From UMGS1370 sp963557065 (GTDB lineage: Bacteria; Bacillota; Clostridia; Lachnospirales; Lachnospiraceae), in contig CAUWCT010000072.1 in assembly GCA_963557065.1 (NCBI GenBank), forward strand, positions 1 to 14,644: 14,644 nt of DNA. The letters run 5' to 3'. The position numbers were made by a program, and so were the translations under genes. Below are positions 1 to 7,308 of this stretch, piece after piece (positions within the stretch are counted from its first letter, which is position 1; every line of letters starts with the position of its first letter). Below the pieces are notes generated by a model. It made no database searches. It worked only from the letters and a program-made list of their open reading frames with translations, and was not told the origin of the DNA.

Positions 1-62
1 GAATAGCTAAAATAGAGGCTTTTTGTGCAAAATAAATAAGAAAGTATAGAGAGATAGAGAAT

Positions 63-1118
63 ATGGAAAAGAAAACAGTAGCAGTGCTGTTTGGAGGTCA
101 ATCCTCTGAACATGTAGTTTCCTGTATGTCCGCGGCAAATATTGTGGAACAGATTGACACCGATCGATATGATCTTCTGCTCATAGGAATCACAGAAGAT
201 GGCCATTGGCTAAATGCCCCGTCGCTGGATTCCATTCGGGACAACAGTTGGAAAGAGAGCCGCAAAGAGGCGGTAATTCTTCCGGATGCCACAAAGAAAT
301 GTGCACTGATTAAAGAAAAGGACGGCTGGCGGGAAGTTCCCATTGCAGCTGCCTTTCCGGTGCTTCATGGATTATACGGAGAAGACGGAACCGTTCAGGG
401 CTTGCTGGAACTGGCCCGCATTCCTTACGTGGGATGCGGAGTTCTGGCATCTGCAGTTTCCATGGACAAGCTGTATACCAAGATCATTGTTGATGATCTG
501 GGAATTCGCCAGGCTGCTTACGAGCCGGTGATGAAAGAACAGTTTTCTCACATGGATGATGTGGTAAAACGTGTTGAGTCGCGTTTTTCTTATCCGGTAT
601 TTATTAAACCCAGCAATGCCGGGTCATCCAAAGGAGTGTCCAAGGCGGAAAACAGAGATGCTCTGATCGAGGGACTTATAGAGGCATCCCGCCATGACAG
701 AAAGATTCTGGTGGAGGAAACTATCCTGGGCCGGGAAGTAGAATGCGCGGTATTTGGCGGAGGAACGGTTCCGGTAGAAGCTTCAGGAGTAGGAGAGATT
801 TTGGCAGCAGCAGATTTCTATGATTTTGACGCCAAATATTACAATGAGGAGTCCAGAACCGTAGTGGACCCGAAACTTCCGGGCAACGCAACCGAGACCA
901 TCCGAAACAATGCCGCTGCGATTTTTAAAGCAGTGGACGGCTATGGTCTGGCGCGGGTGGATTTTTTTGTAAAAGAGGATGGAGAAGTCGTGTTTAACGA
1001 GATCAACACTCTGCCGGGTTTTACTGCCATCAGTATGTACCCCATGCTCTGGGAGGCAAGAGGCGTTGATAAAAAGACTCTGGTAAACCGGCTGATTGAG
1101 CATGGTCTGGCGCGCTGA
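63..1118 (+). CDS. ddl: D-alanine--D-alanine ligase
   Basis: This is an ATP-grasp ligase that joins two D-alanines to make the terminal dipeptide of the peptidoglycan precursor in the cytoplasm. At 351 residues it has the usual Ddl length. The N-terminal GGQSSEH carries the substrate-binding Glu (E16), and the SVSMDK motif puts the conserved Ser at 133. The omega loop FYDFDAKY (252-259) has the Lys-Tyr pair of true D-Ala:D-Ala ligases, so this is unlikely to be a VanA-type D-lactate ligase. Near the C-terminus, ARVDF (R298, D300) and FNEINTLPG (E313, N315) supply the phosphate- and metal-binding residues. No strong Shine-Dalgarno precedes the ATG, only a purine-rich GAGAGATAGAGA, so translation may be modest or coupled to something upstream of the window. 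murI follows after 47 bp, which fits a peptidoglycan D-amino-acid operon. Confidence 0.96.
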   Translation: MEKKTVAVLFGGQSSEHVVSCMSAANIVEQIDTDRYDLLLIGITEDGHWLNAPSLDSIRDNSWKESRKEAVILPDATKKCALIKEKDGWREVPIAAAFPVLHGLYGEDGTVQGLLELARIPYVGCGVLASAVSMDKLYTKIIVDDLGIRQAAYEPVMKEQFSHMDDVVKRVESRFSYPVFIKPSNAGSSKGVSKAENRDALIEGLIEASRHDRKILVEETILGREVECAVFGGGTVPVEASGVGEILAAADFYDFDAKYYNEESRTVVDPKLPGNATETIRNNAAAIFKAVDGYGLARVDFFVKEDGEVVFNEINTLPGFTAISMYPMLWEARGVDKKTLVNRLIEHGLAR

Positions 1119-1165
1119 CGGGTTTGGCCGGCAAAACTGCATGAAGAAAACAGGAGGGTTTTCAG

Positions 1166-1984
1166 ATGACAGACAGAAATGCCCCTATTGGCGTATTTGA
1201 TTCCGGGGTAGGCGGTCTCACAGTAGCCAGAGAGATTATCCGGCAGATGCCGGATGAACAGCTCATTTATTTTGGAGATACGGCCAGAGTTCCATATGGA
1301 AGCAAATCCAGAGATACCATTTTGCGGTATTCCAGACAGATTATCCGTTTTTTGGAGAGCAAACAGGTAAAGGCCATTGTAATCGCCTGTAATACAGCCA
1401 GCGCCTATGCTTTAGAAGAGGTAAAAAAAGAGTTGGATATTCCGATTATCGGAGTGATCCGGGCCGGAGCAGTAAGCGCAGTAAAAGCCACTCAAAATGG
1501 CCGGATTGGCATTATTGGCACAGAGGGGACTATACGAAGCGGTATTTATGAAACTGTAATTAAAGAAATGCTGCCGGGGGCAGAGGTGACAGGAAAAGCC
1601 TGTCCGCTGTTAGTCCCTCTGGTGGAAGAGGGATTGTTTCACGATTCGGTTACAGACGAGATTGCCTCCCGTTATCTCAGCGAGTTAAAGGCAAAGTACG
1701 TGGATACGCTGGTACTGGGGTGTACCCACTATCCGCTGCTGCGTTCTGCTATCAAGCGTCTCATGGGAGAAGGGGTTACGCTGGTCAATCCGGCCTATGA
1801 GACGGCAGTTGAATTAAGAGAGCTGCTGAAACAGAATGATTTGATTGGCACAGGGGAAGCGGGACAGGGGGAAAAATACCAGTTTTATGTAAGCGATTTG
1901 GCAGAAAAGTTTACCAGTTTCGCTTCCGCCATTCTTCCGGAACAGGTAAAAGAAACCAGAAAGATTGACATTGAAACCTATTAA
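1166..1984 (+). CDS. murI: Glutamate racemase
   Basis: This is a cofactor-independent racemase that converts L-glutamate to D-glutamate, the second residue of the peptidoglycan stem peptide. At 272 residues it has the family's normal length. It shows all the hallmark motifs: VFDSGVGGLTV (D12, S13), GDTARVPYGSKS, the first catalytic cysteine in ACNTAS (C75), and the second in GCTHYPLL (C186 with H188). The start is well supported by AGGAGG at about 1152, a few bases before the ATG. It lies 47 bp after ddl on the same strand and is probably cotranscribed with it, since both supply D-amino acids to MurD/MurF-type ligases. The product is cytoplasmic. It is followed by 30 bp and then by a structured 147-bp repeat rather than a simple terminator. 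Confidence 0.96.
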   Translation: MTDRNAPIGVFDSGVGGLTVAREIIRQMPDEQLIYFGDTARVPYGSKSRDTILRYSRQIIRFLESKQVKAIVIACNTASAYALEEVKKELDIPIIGVIRAGAVSAVKATQNGRIGIIGTEGTIRSGIYETVIKEMLPGAEVTGKACPLLVPLVEEGLFHDSVTDEIASRYLSELKAKYVDTLVLGCTHYPLLRSAIKRLMGEGVTLVNPAYETAVELRELLKQNDLIGTGEAGQGEKYQFYVSDLAEKFTSFASAILPEQVKETRKIDIETY

Positions 1985-2014
1985 TGGATGGTGCAGATAG
2001 CACTGCATTTTTGC

Positions 2015-2161
2015 AACAGTTCAGCCATGCATCTTCTTGCCCGCCGTAAGCGTGCAAGAAGCGCCTGGCATCCGCCCTATGAAGATTCAGACAGAAAAAC
2101 TCTTATGAAAACAAGTTTTCAACACCTTTTTCTGCCTGAATCATCGCATAGCTGAATTGTT
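2015..2161 (+). repeat. 147-bp structured repeat, copy 1
   Basis: This intergenic element between murI and the DUF1934 gene is repeated on the opposite strand at 12246-12392. The ends form an imperfect 16-bp inverted repeat (2015-2030 with 2146-2161). Inside are hairpin 1 (arms 2033-2044 and 2050-2061, five-base loop) and hairpin 2 (2081-2145, main arms 2084-2099 and 2127-2142, capped by a perfect inner stem 2106-2112/2115-2121). Together they give a three-way junction. The flanks are similar 12-13-base stretches (actgcatttttgc on the left, actgttttttgg on the right), resembling a worn target-site duplication. It could be a MITE-like or BOX/RUP-like mobile repeat, or a structured RNA acting in the murI transcript. 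It does not encode a protein, and the family is not recognised. Confidence 0.85.
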
Positions 2162-2189
2162 ACTGTTTTTTGGAAAGCAGGAGAGTTAT

Positions 2190-2636
2190 ATGACAAAAGA
2201 GGTACTTGTCACAGTCAGCGGACTTCAGTCCATGGGCGGTGAGAGCGATGAGATTCAGGTGATCACTCCGGGAAATTATTATAGAAAAAACGGAAAACAT
2301 TACATCGTTTACGATGAAATGATAGAAGGGTACAGCAATCCGGTTAAAAATACGATTAAAGTGGGAGAGGATGTAATAGATGTAATTAAGCATGGCATCT
2401 CCAATGTCCACATGGTATTTGAAAAAGACAAAAAACGTGTGACATCCTATACCACTCCTATGGGAGAAATGATGATTGGACTGAACACAAACAACATTCA
2501 GGTCGAAGAAAGAGAAGATGCGCTGAACGTGCAGGTCAGCTATTCGCTGGATATTAACTATGAACATATATCCGAATGCAGCATTGTGGTAAACGTTCAG
2601 TCCAAGGGGCAGGCGGCAGTAGATTTGATGAGTTGA
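2190..2636 (+). CDS. DUF1934 (YwiB-like) beta-barrel protein
   Basis: This is a small cytoplasmic protein of 148 residues. Its pattern matches the DUF1934/YwiB family, whose members are predicted calycin-like beta-barrels of unknown function. Visible family features are the opening MTKEVLVTVSGLQ, the stretch YRKNGKHYIVYDE near residues 30-42, and a C-terminal half of alternating strands ending in YSLDINYEHISECSIVV. The reading frame is open from an ATG at 2157, but the ATG at 2190 is preferred: it has AGGAG at 2179-2183 with good spacing, and the upstream ATG would begin inside the repeat element. It follows murI in the same direction, which suggests cotranscription through the repeat. No signal peptide or membrane segment is visible. 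The molecular role is unknown. Confidence 0.85.
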   Translation: MTKEVLVTVSGLQSMGGESDEIQVITPGNYYRKNGKHYIVYDEMIEGYSNPVKNTIKVGEDVIDVIKHGISNVHMVFEKDKKRVTSYTTPMGEMMIGLNTNNIQVEEREDALNVQVSYSLDINYEHISECSIVVNVQSKGQAAVDLMS

Positions 2637-2666
2637 AAGCTGCTTTTTGAATAATTGCATAAAGAG

Positions 2667-2716
2667 AAAAATACGGCGGCCGTACTTAATAACTTGTACA
2701 GCAGCCGTATTTATTT
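2667..2716. terminator. Bidirectional intrinsic terminator
   Basis: A 17-base arm at 2669-2685 pairs with 2696-2712, with two imperfect positions and a 10-base loop. It is flanked by A-rich sequence on the left and T-rich sequence on the right. It lies between the convergent DUF1934 gene and the minus-strand membrane-protein gene and can serve both. Confidence 0.85.
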
Positions 2717-3185
2717 ACTCTTCTTTCTTGTCCTTTTTCCAGAACATCAGCTTGTCCCGTAAGCGTTTCTTCTTTGAAGCAGGCTGAATGGACTTGCCGC
2801 GGACACTTTTTAAATCAGTAATATAGAGTCCGCTGATAACAACTTTGGCTTCGCTTTTAACAGGGAGAACCTGGTAAACTCTTTCATCCGCAATGAGGGT
2901 CATGATTTTCGGGCCAACTTTCGCTTTTACAATCGGAAGCTTTGCCCAGCGCATATATTTTGGGGTCTGCTCATAAACCATCTTGGGGAGGCCGGATTCT
3001 TTAATTTTTAATTTCTTTTTATCAATTACCAGAATTGAGACAGTCTGCTTGGCAGCTTCCATCATAGACTGAGATGCGGCCTGCTTTTTTTCTAACTTGC
3101 GTCCGAAGTAGTACAGCACTCCCAGAATGATTGCAGCGATAAGCAGAATCCAGAGAATTACGTTTAAAATTAAGTTCCAGTTCAT
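2715..3185 (-). CDS. Small membrane-anchored protein, unknown function
   Basis: This is a 156-residue protein that I do not recognise. One hydrophobic segment at about residues 5-27 (LILNVILWILLIAAIILGVL) is followed at once by the basic stretch RKLEKKQ. By the positive-inside rule this anchors the N-terminus in the membrane with the rest in the cytoplasm. Residues of about 45-130 form a mixed alpha/beta region with many Val, Ile and Lys. The tail is strongly charged, alternating Lys/Arg with a final DKKEE. The start is supported by GGAGGT (complement of 3194-3199) eight bases before the ATG and by a consensus promoter upstream. It is divergent from rpoB and convergent with the DUF1934 gene. 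No catalytic motif is visible. A membrane-linked scaffold is possible but unproven. Confidence 0.8.
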   Translation of the reverse strand: MNWNLILNVILWILLIAAIILGVLYYFGRKLEKKQAASQSMMEAAKQTVSILVIDKKKLKIKESGLPKMVYEQTPKYMRWAKLPIVKAKVGPKIMTLIADERVYQVLPVKSEAKVVISGLYITDLKSVRGKSIQPASKKKRLRDKLMFWKKDKKEE

Positions 3186-3223
3186 CGGGCAATACCTCCA
3201 ACAGTTTCCTTAGTATCGGTAAG

Positions 3224-3252
3224 ATTATACCATTTATAATGAAAAAAGGCAA
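3224..3252 (-). promoter_or_regulatory. Sigma-A promoter of the membrane-protein gene
   Basis: On the minus strand there is TTGCCT (3247-3252), a 17-base spacer and a perfect TATAAT (3224-3229), placed about 40 bases before the start codon. It is back to back with the rpoB promoter. Confidence 0.8.
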
Positions 3253-3282
3253 GTAAAAGTGAAAATTCTATTAAGATTGTAC

Positions 3283-3311
3283 TTGACAGCTTGACAAGCC
3301 TGTGCTAAACT
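3283..3311 (+). promoter_or_regulatory. rpoBC promoter
   Basis: A perfect TTGACA (3283-3288) is followed by a 17-base spacer and TAAACT (3306-3311), with a TG extension at 3303-3304. Transcription should start near 3317, giving a leader of about 90 bases. A second TTGACA at 3291 is too close to the -10 to be used with it. This is a strong housekeeping promoter, and it shows that rpoBC need not depend on an upstream ribosomal-protein operon. Confidence 0.85.
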
Positions 3312-3328
3312 GGAATGTGCACTATTGT

Positions 3329-3360
3329 GGCGATTTGTGCCTTTATAGGCTATTTGCGCC
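3329..3360 (+). repeat. Tandem 13-base direct repeat in the rpoB leader
   Basis: Two copies of the pattern GGCKATTTGYGCC, at 3329-3341 and 3348-3360, are separated by six bases (period 19) and differ at two positions. They lie in the transcribed leader, just downstream of the predicted start site and before the ribosome binding site. A binding site for a regulator, or an RNA element acting on rpoBC expression, is possible. The function is unknown. Confidence 0.55.
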
Positions 3361-3405
3361 CAAAAATAAAACGTGAAAGAAAAAGAAAACAGGGGTGAAA
3401 CGTCA

Positions 3406-6400
3406 ATGGAGAAAAGCAAGATGCGTCCGGTGCCGGCCGGTAAGAGCGTAAGAATGAGCTTCTCAGGACAGAAAGAAGTCTTAGAGATGCCAAACCTGAT
3501 TGAGATTCAGAAAAACTCCTATCAGTGGTTCTTAGACGAAGGACTCAAGGAAGTGTTTGAAGACATCTCTCCGATTGCGGATTTTGCAGGCCATTTAAGC
3601 CTGGAATTTGTAGACTTTACATTATGTAAGGATGATATAAAGTACACCATCGAAGAGTGCAAAGAGAGGGACGCTACTTATGCAGCACCTTTAAAAGTAA
3701 GGGTGAGACTTTGCAACAAAGATAAAGACGAAATCAATGAACATGAGATTTTCATGGGTGATCTTCCGCTTATGACAGATACAGGATCGTTCGTTATCAA
3801 CGGAGCAGAGAGGGTTATTGTCAGCCAGTTGGTTCGTTCGCCGGGTATTTACTATGGCATTGCCCATGACAAGGTGGGAAAAGAACTGTACAGTTGTACG
3901 GTGATTCCAAACCGCGGCGCATGGCTGGAATACGAGACGGATTCCAATGATATTTTCTATGTTCGTGTGGATCGTACCAGAAAGGTTCCGGTTACGGTTT
4001 TGATTCGTGCGCTGGGCTTTGGCACCAATGCAGAGATTATTGACTTGTTCGGTGAAGAGCCGAAATTGTTAGCCAGCTTTGGTAAGGATACTTCTGACAA
4101 CTACCAGGATGGCTTATTAGAGTTATACAAAAAGATCCGTCCAGGCGAACCGTTATCCGTTGATAGTGCAGAAAGCTTGCTCAACAGCATGTTCTTTGAC
4201 CCCAGAAGATATGACTTGGCAAAAGTAGGCCGTTACAAATTTAACAAGAAACTGGCATTTAAGAATCGAATCAAAGGCCATACCCTGGCGGAAGATGTCG
4301 TTGACACCACCACAGGAGAGATTCTGGCAGAGGCCGGCACCAAGCTGGATAAGGAAATGGCAGATAAGATTCAGAATGCAGCAGTTCCATTTGTATGGAT
4401 TGAGGGACCGGAGCGCAAACAGAAAGTTCTGTCCAATATGATGGTAGACCTGGCTTCTTATGTTTCCTTTGATCCGGAAGAGGTTGGAGTTACAGAATTA
4501 GTTTACTATCCTGTGCTGGAATCTATCCTGTCAGAAGTTGGAACTTCTGATGAAGAAGAATTAAAGGCAGCAATCCGCCGCAGCATCCACGAGCTGATTC
4601 CAAAGCACATTACCAAGGAAGATATTTTAGCATCCATTAACTACAATATGCATCTGGAGCAGGAAGTTGGTGCGGCAGATGATATCGACCATCTGGGCAA
4701 CCGCCGCATCCGCGCAGTAGGCGAACTGCTTCAGAATCAGTACCGCATCGGTTTGTCCCGTATGGAACGTGTGGTAAGAGAGCGTATGACTACCCAGGAT
4801 ATGGAGGGTATTACTCCCCAGTCCTTAATCAACATCAAGCCGGTAACTGCAGCAGTGAAGGAGTTCTTCGGAAGCTCCCAGTTGTCCCAGTTTATGGATC
4901 AGAACAACCCGCTGGCTGAGCTGACCCACAAGAGACGTCTTTCCGCATTAGGTCCTGGAGGTTTGTCCAGAGATCGTGCCGGATTCGAGGTTCGAGACGT
5001 ACATTACACCCACTACGGACGTATGTGCCCCATCGAGACGCCTGAGGGACCGAACATCGGTCTGATCAACTCTCTTGCAACCTATGCAAGAGTAAATGAA
5101 TACGGATTTATCGAAGCGCCATACCGCGTTCTGGACAAATCCGATCCATTAAATCCAATTGTAACTGACGAAGTCGTATACCTGACTGCTGACGAAGAAG
5201 ATAACTTCGTAGTTGCACAGGCAAACGAACCGTTAGACGCAGAAGGCCACTTCATCAACAACAACGTTTCCGGACGTTTCAGAGAAGAAACTTCTGCATT
5301 CCAGAAAAAAGCCATTGACCTGATGGACGTTTCCCCGAAGATGGTATTCTCTGTGGCAACCTCCATGATTCCTTTCCTGGAGAACGACGATGCGAACCGT
5401 GCTCTGATGGGATCCAACATGCAGCGTCAGGCAGTTCCGCTGCTTTCTACTGAGGCGCCAGTTGTTGGCACTGGTATTGAGAGCAAAGCGGCAGTTGACT
5501 CCGGCGTGTGCGTAGTGGCAAAAAATGCCGGTGTAGTAGAGAGATCTGCTTCCAATGAGATTATCATTAAGAGAGACTCTGACGGCAACAAGGATGTATA
5601 TCATCTGACTAAGTTTAAGAGAAGCAACCAGTCCAACTGCTACAACCAGAAGCCGATTGTATTTAAGGGCAACCATGTACAGGCCGGCGAAGTTATCGCA
5701 GACGGCCCGTCCACTTCCAAGGGCGAAATCGCTCTGGGCAAGAACCCGTTAATCGGATTCATGACCTGGGAAGGCTACAACTACGAGGATGCGGTTCTGT
5801 TAAGCGAGCGTCTGGTACAGGAAGACGTTTATACCTCTGTTCATATTGAAGAATACGAGGCAGAAGCCCGTGACACCAAGTTAGGACCGGAAGAGATTAC
5901 CAGAGACGTTCCTGGCGTAGGTGAGGATGCATTAAAAGACCTGGATGAGAGAGGAATTATCCGTATCGGTGCAGAAGTCCGCGCCGGCGATATTCTGGTT
6001 GGAAAGGTAACTCCAAAGGGAGAGACCGAACTGACTGCAGAAGAGAGACTGCTTCGCGCAATCTTCGGTGAGAAGGCAAGAGAAGTCCGGGATACTTCCT
6101 TAAAAGTACCTCATGGTGCATACGGTATCATCGTAGATGCCAAGGTATTTACCAGAGAAAACGGAGACGAGCTGTCTCCTGGCGTAAACGAGACTGTCCG
6201 CATTTATATTGCCCAGAAGAGAAAGATTTCTGTAGGTGATAAGATGGCAGGACGTCATGGCAACAAGGGTGTCGTTTCCCGTGTACTTCCAGTAGAAGAT
6301 ATGCCATTCCTTCCAAATGGCCGTCCGTTAGATATCGTACTGAATCCTCTGGGCGTACCTTCCCGTATGAACATCGGACAGGTGCTGGAGATTCACTTGA

Positions 6401-7293
6401 GCCTTGCTGCCAAGGCATTAGGCTTTAACATTGCAACTCCGGTCTTTGACGGCGCAAACGAGAACGACATCATGGATACTCTGGATATTGCAAACGACTA
6501 TGTAAATGGAACCTGGGAAGAATTCCAGGAGAAATATAAAGATGTGCTGGATGAAGGCGTTATGGATTATCTGGGAAGCCACTTAGAGCACCGCGCTCTC
6601 TGGAAGGGCGTACCGCTGTCCAGAGACGGTAAGGTTCGTCTGCGTGACGGACGTACCGGCGAGTATTTCGACAGCCCGGTTACTATCGGACACATGCACT
6701 ACTTAAAGCTGCATCATCTGGTAGACGATAAGATCCATGCACGTTCCACCGGCCCATACTCCTTAGTAACCCAGCAGCCTCTGGGCGGTAAAGCTCAGTT
6801 CGGCGGCCAGCGTTTCGGAGAGATGGAAGTTTGGGCTCTGGAGGCATATGGTGCATCCTATACCCTTCAGGAGATCCTGACTGTTAAGTCCGATGACGTT
6901 GTAGGACGTGTAAAGACCTACGAGGCAATTATCAAGGGCGAGAACATTCCGGAGCCGGGTATTCCGGAGTCCTTCAAGGTACTTTTAAAAGAGCTTCAGT
7001 CATTAGGATTGGACGTAAGAGTGCTGCGTGAGGACAATACGGAAGTTGAAATGACAGAAAACATTGATTACGGCGATACCGATTTGCGCTCCATTATTGA
7101 GGGAGACCGTCACAGCCGCCAGGATGAGTCCTTTGGCAATTACGGTTACCAGGAGCAGGAGTTCAAGGATAATGAACTGGTTGCCGTTGAAGATGACTAT
7201 GTAGAAGATTCTGATGCAGACGGGGAGTTAGATCTGAATTTTGATGACAGCTTCGATGCAGACGATGCTTCTGATTTTGAAGATAACGAATAG
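3406..7293 (+). CDS. rpoB: RNA polymerase beta subunit
   Basis: This is the beta subunit of the RNA polymerase core, which forms the active-site cleft with beta'. It has 1295 residues from the ATG at 3406. That start is chosen over an in-frame GTG at 3373 because AGGGGTGA lies seven bases before it. The rifampicin pocket runs from about 489 to 517. It keeps the wild-type residues matching E. coli Q513, D516, H526, R529 and S531 (here Q495, D498, H508, R511, S513), so the pocket is predicted sensitive. GDKMAGRHGNKG holds the active-site lysines K946 and K954. GGKAQFGGQRFGEMEVWALE near 1127 is the clamp motif that meets beta'. The last 60 or so residues are a very acidic, probably disordered tail, as in other Firmicutes. 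Codon choice is typical of a highly expressed gene. rpoC follows after 15 bases. Confidence 0.99.
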   Translation: MEKSKMRPVPAGKSVRMSFSGQKEVLEMPNLIEIQKNSYQWFLDEGLKEVFEDISPIADFAGHLSLEFVDFTLCKDDIKYTIEECKERDATYAAPLKVRVRLCNKDKDEINEHEIFMGDLPLMTDTGSFVINGAERVIVSQLVRSPGIYYGIAHDKVGKELYSCTVIPNRGAWLEYETDSNDIFYVRVDRTRKVPVTVLIRALGFGTNAEIIDLFGEEPKLLASFGKDTSDNYQDGLLELYKKIRPGEPLSVDSAESLLNSMFFDPRRYDLAKVGRYKFNKKLAFKNRIKGHTLAEDVVDTTTGEILAEAGTKLDKEMADKIQNAAVPFVWIEGPERKQKVLSNMMVDLASYVSFDPEEVGVTELVYYPVLESILSEVGTSDEEELKAAIRRSIHELIPKHITKEDILASINYNMHLEQEVGAADDIDHLGNRRIRAVGELLQNQYRIGLSRMERVVRERMTTQDMEGITPQSLINIKPVTAAVKEFFGSSQLSQFMDQNNPLAELTHKRRLSALGPGGLSRDRAGFEVRDVHYTHYGRMCPIETPEGPNIGLINSLATYARVNEYGFIEAPYRVLDKSDPLNPIVTDEVVYLTADEEDNFVVAQANEPLDAEGHFINNNVSGRFREETSAFQKKAIDLMDVSPKMVFSVATSMIPFLENDDANRALMGSNMQRQAVPLLSTEAPVVGTGIESKAAVDSGVCVVAKNAGVVERSASNEIIIKRDSDGNKDVYHLTKFKRSNQSNCYNQKPIVFKGNHVQAGEVIADGPSTSKGEIALGKNPLIGFMTWEGYNYEDAVLLSERLVQEDVYTSVHIEEYEAEARDTKLGPEEITRDVPGVGEDALKDLDERGIIRIGAEVRAGDILVGKVTPKGETELTAEERLLRAIFGEKAREVRDTSLKVPHGAYGIIVDAKVFTRENGDELSPGVNETVRIYIAQKRKISVGDKMAGRHGNKGVVSRVLPVEDMPFLPNGRPLDIVLNPLGVPSRMNIGQVLEIHLSLAAKALGFNIATPVFDGANENDIMDTLDIANDYVNGTWEEFQEKYKDVLDEGVMDYLGSHLEHRALWKGVPLSRDGKVRLRDGRTGEYFDSPVTIGHMHYLKLHHLVDDKIHARSTGPYSLVTQQPLGGKAQFGGQRFGEMEVWALEAYGASYTLQEILTVKSDDVVGRVKTYEAIIKGENIPEPGIPESFKVLLKELQSLGLDVRVLREDNTEVEMTENIDYGDTDLRSIIEGDRHSRQDESFGNYGYQEQEFKDNELVAVEDDYVEDSDADGELDLNFDDSFDADDASDFEDNE

Positions 7294-7308
7294 GAGGGAG
7301 TACCGCTC

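Noticed and set aside
26..56. Promoter for ddl (TTGTGC, 16 bases, TATAGA)
   Set aside because: The -35 is poor and the start site would fall at the ATG itself. The real promoter is more likely upstream of the window.
63..1118. Vancomycin-resistance type (D-Ala--D-Lac or D-Ser) ligase
   Set aside because: The omega loop contains the FYDFDAKY pattern of housekeeping Ddl enzymes, and no van regulatory or dehydrogenase genes are nearby.
2160..2660. 166-codon open frame on the minus strand
   Set aside because: It is antisense to the DUF1934 gene, has no ribosome binding site and has unnatural composition rich in His, Phe and Tyr. It is a shadow frame.
3291..3296. Second TTGACA in front of rpoB as a separate promoter
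   Set aside because: It is only nine bases from the TAAACT box, and no other good -10 lies at 16-18 bases.
3373..3405. Upstream in-frame GTG start for rpoB
   Set aside because: The ATG at 3406 has a well-spaced AGGGGTGA, while the GTG has none. The added residues are not typical of RpoB.
4867..4960. Possible rifampicin-resistance substitutions in rpoB
   Set aside because: All key pocket residues have the wild-type identity. The Tyr in VHYTHYGR differs from E. coli but is usual in Firmicutes.
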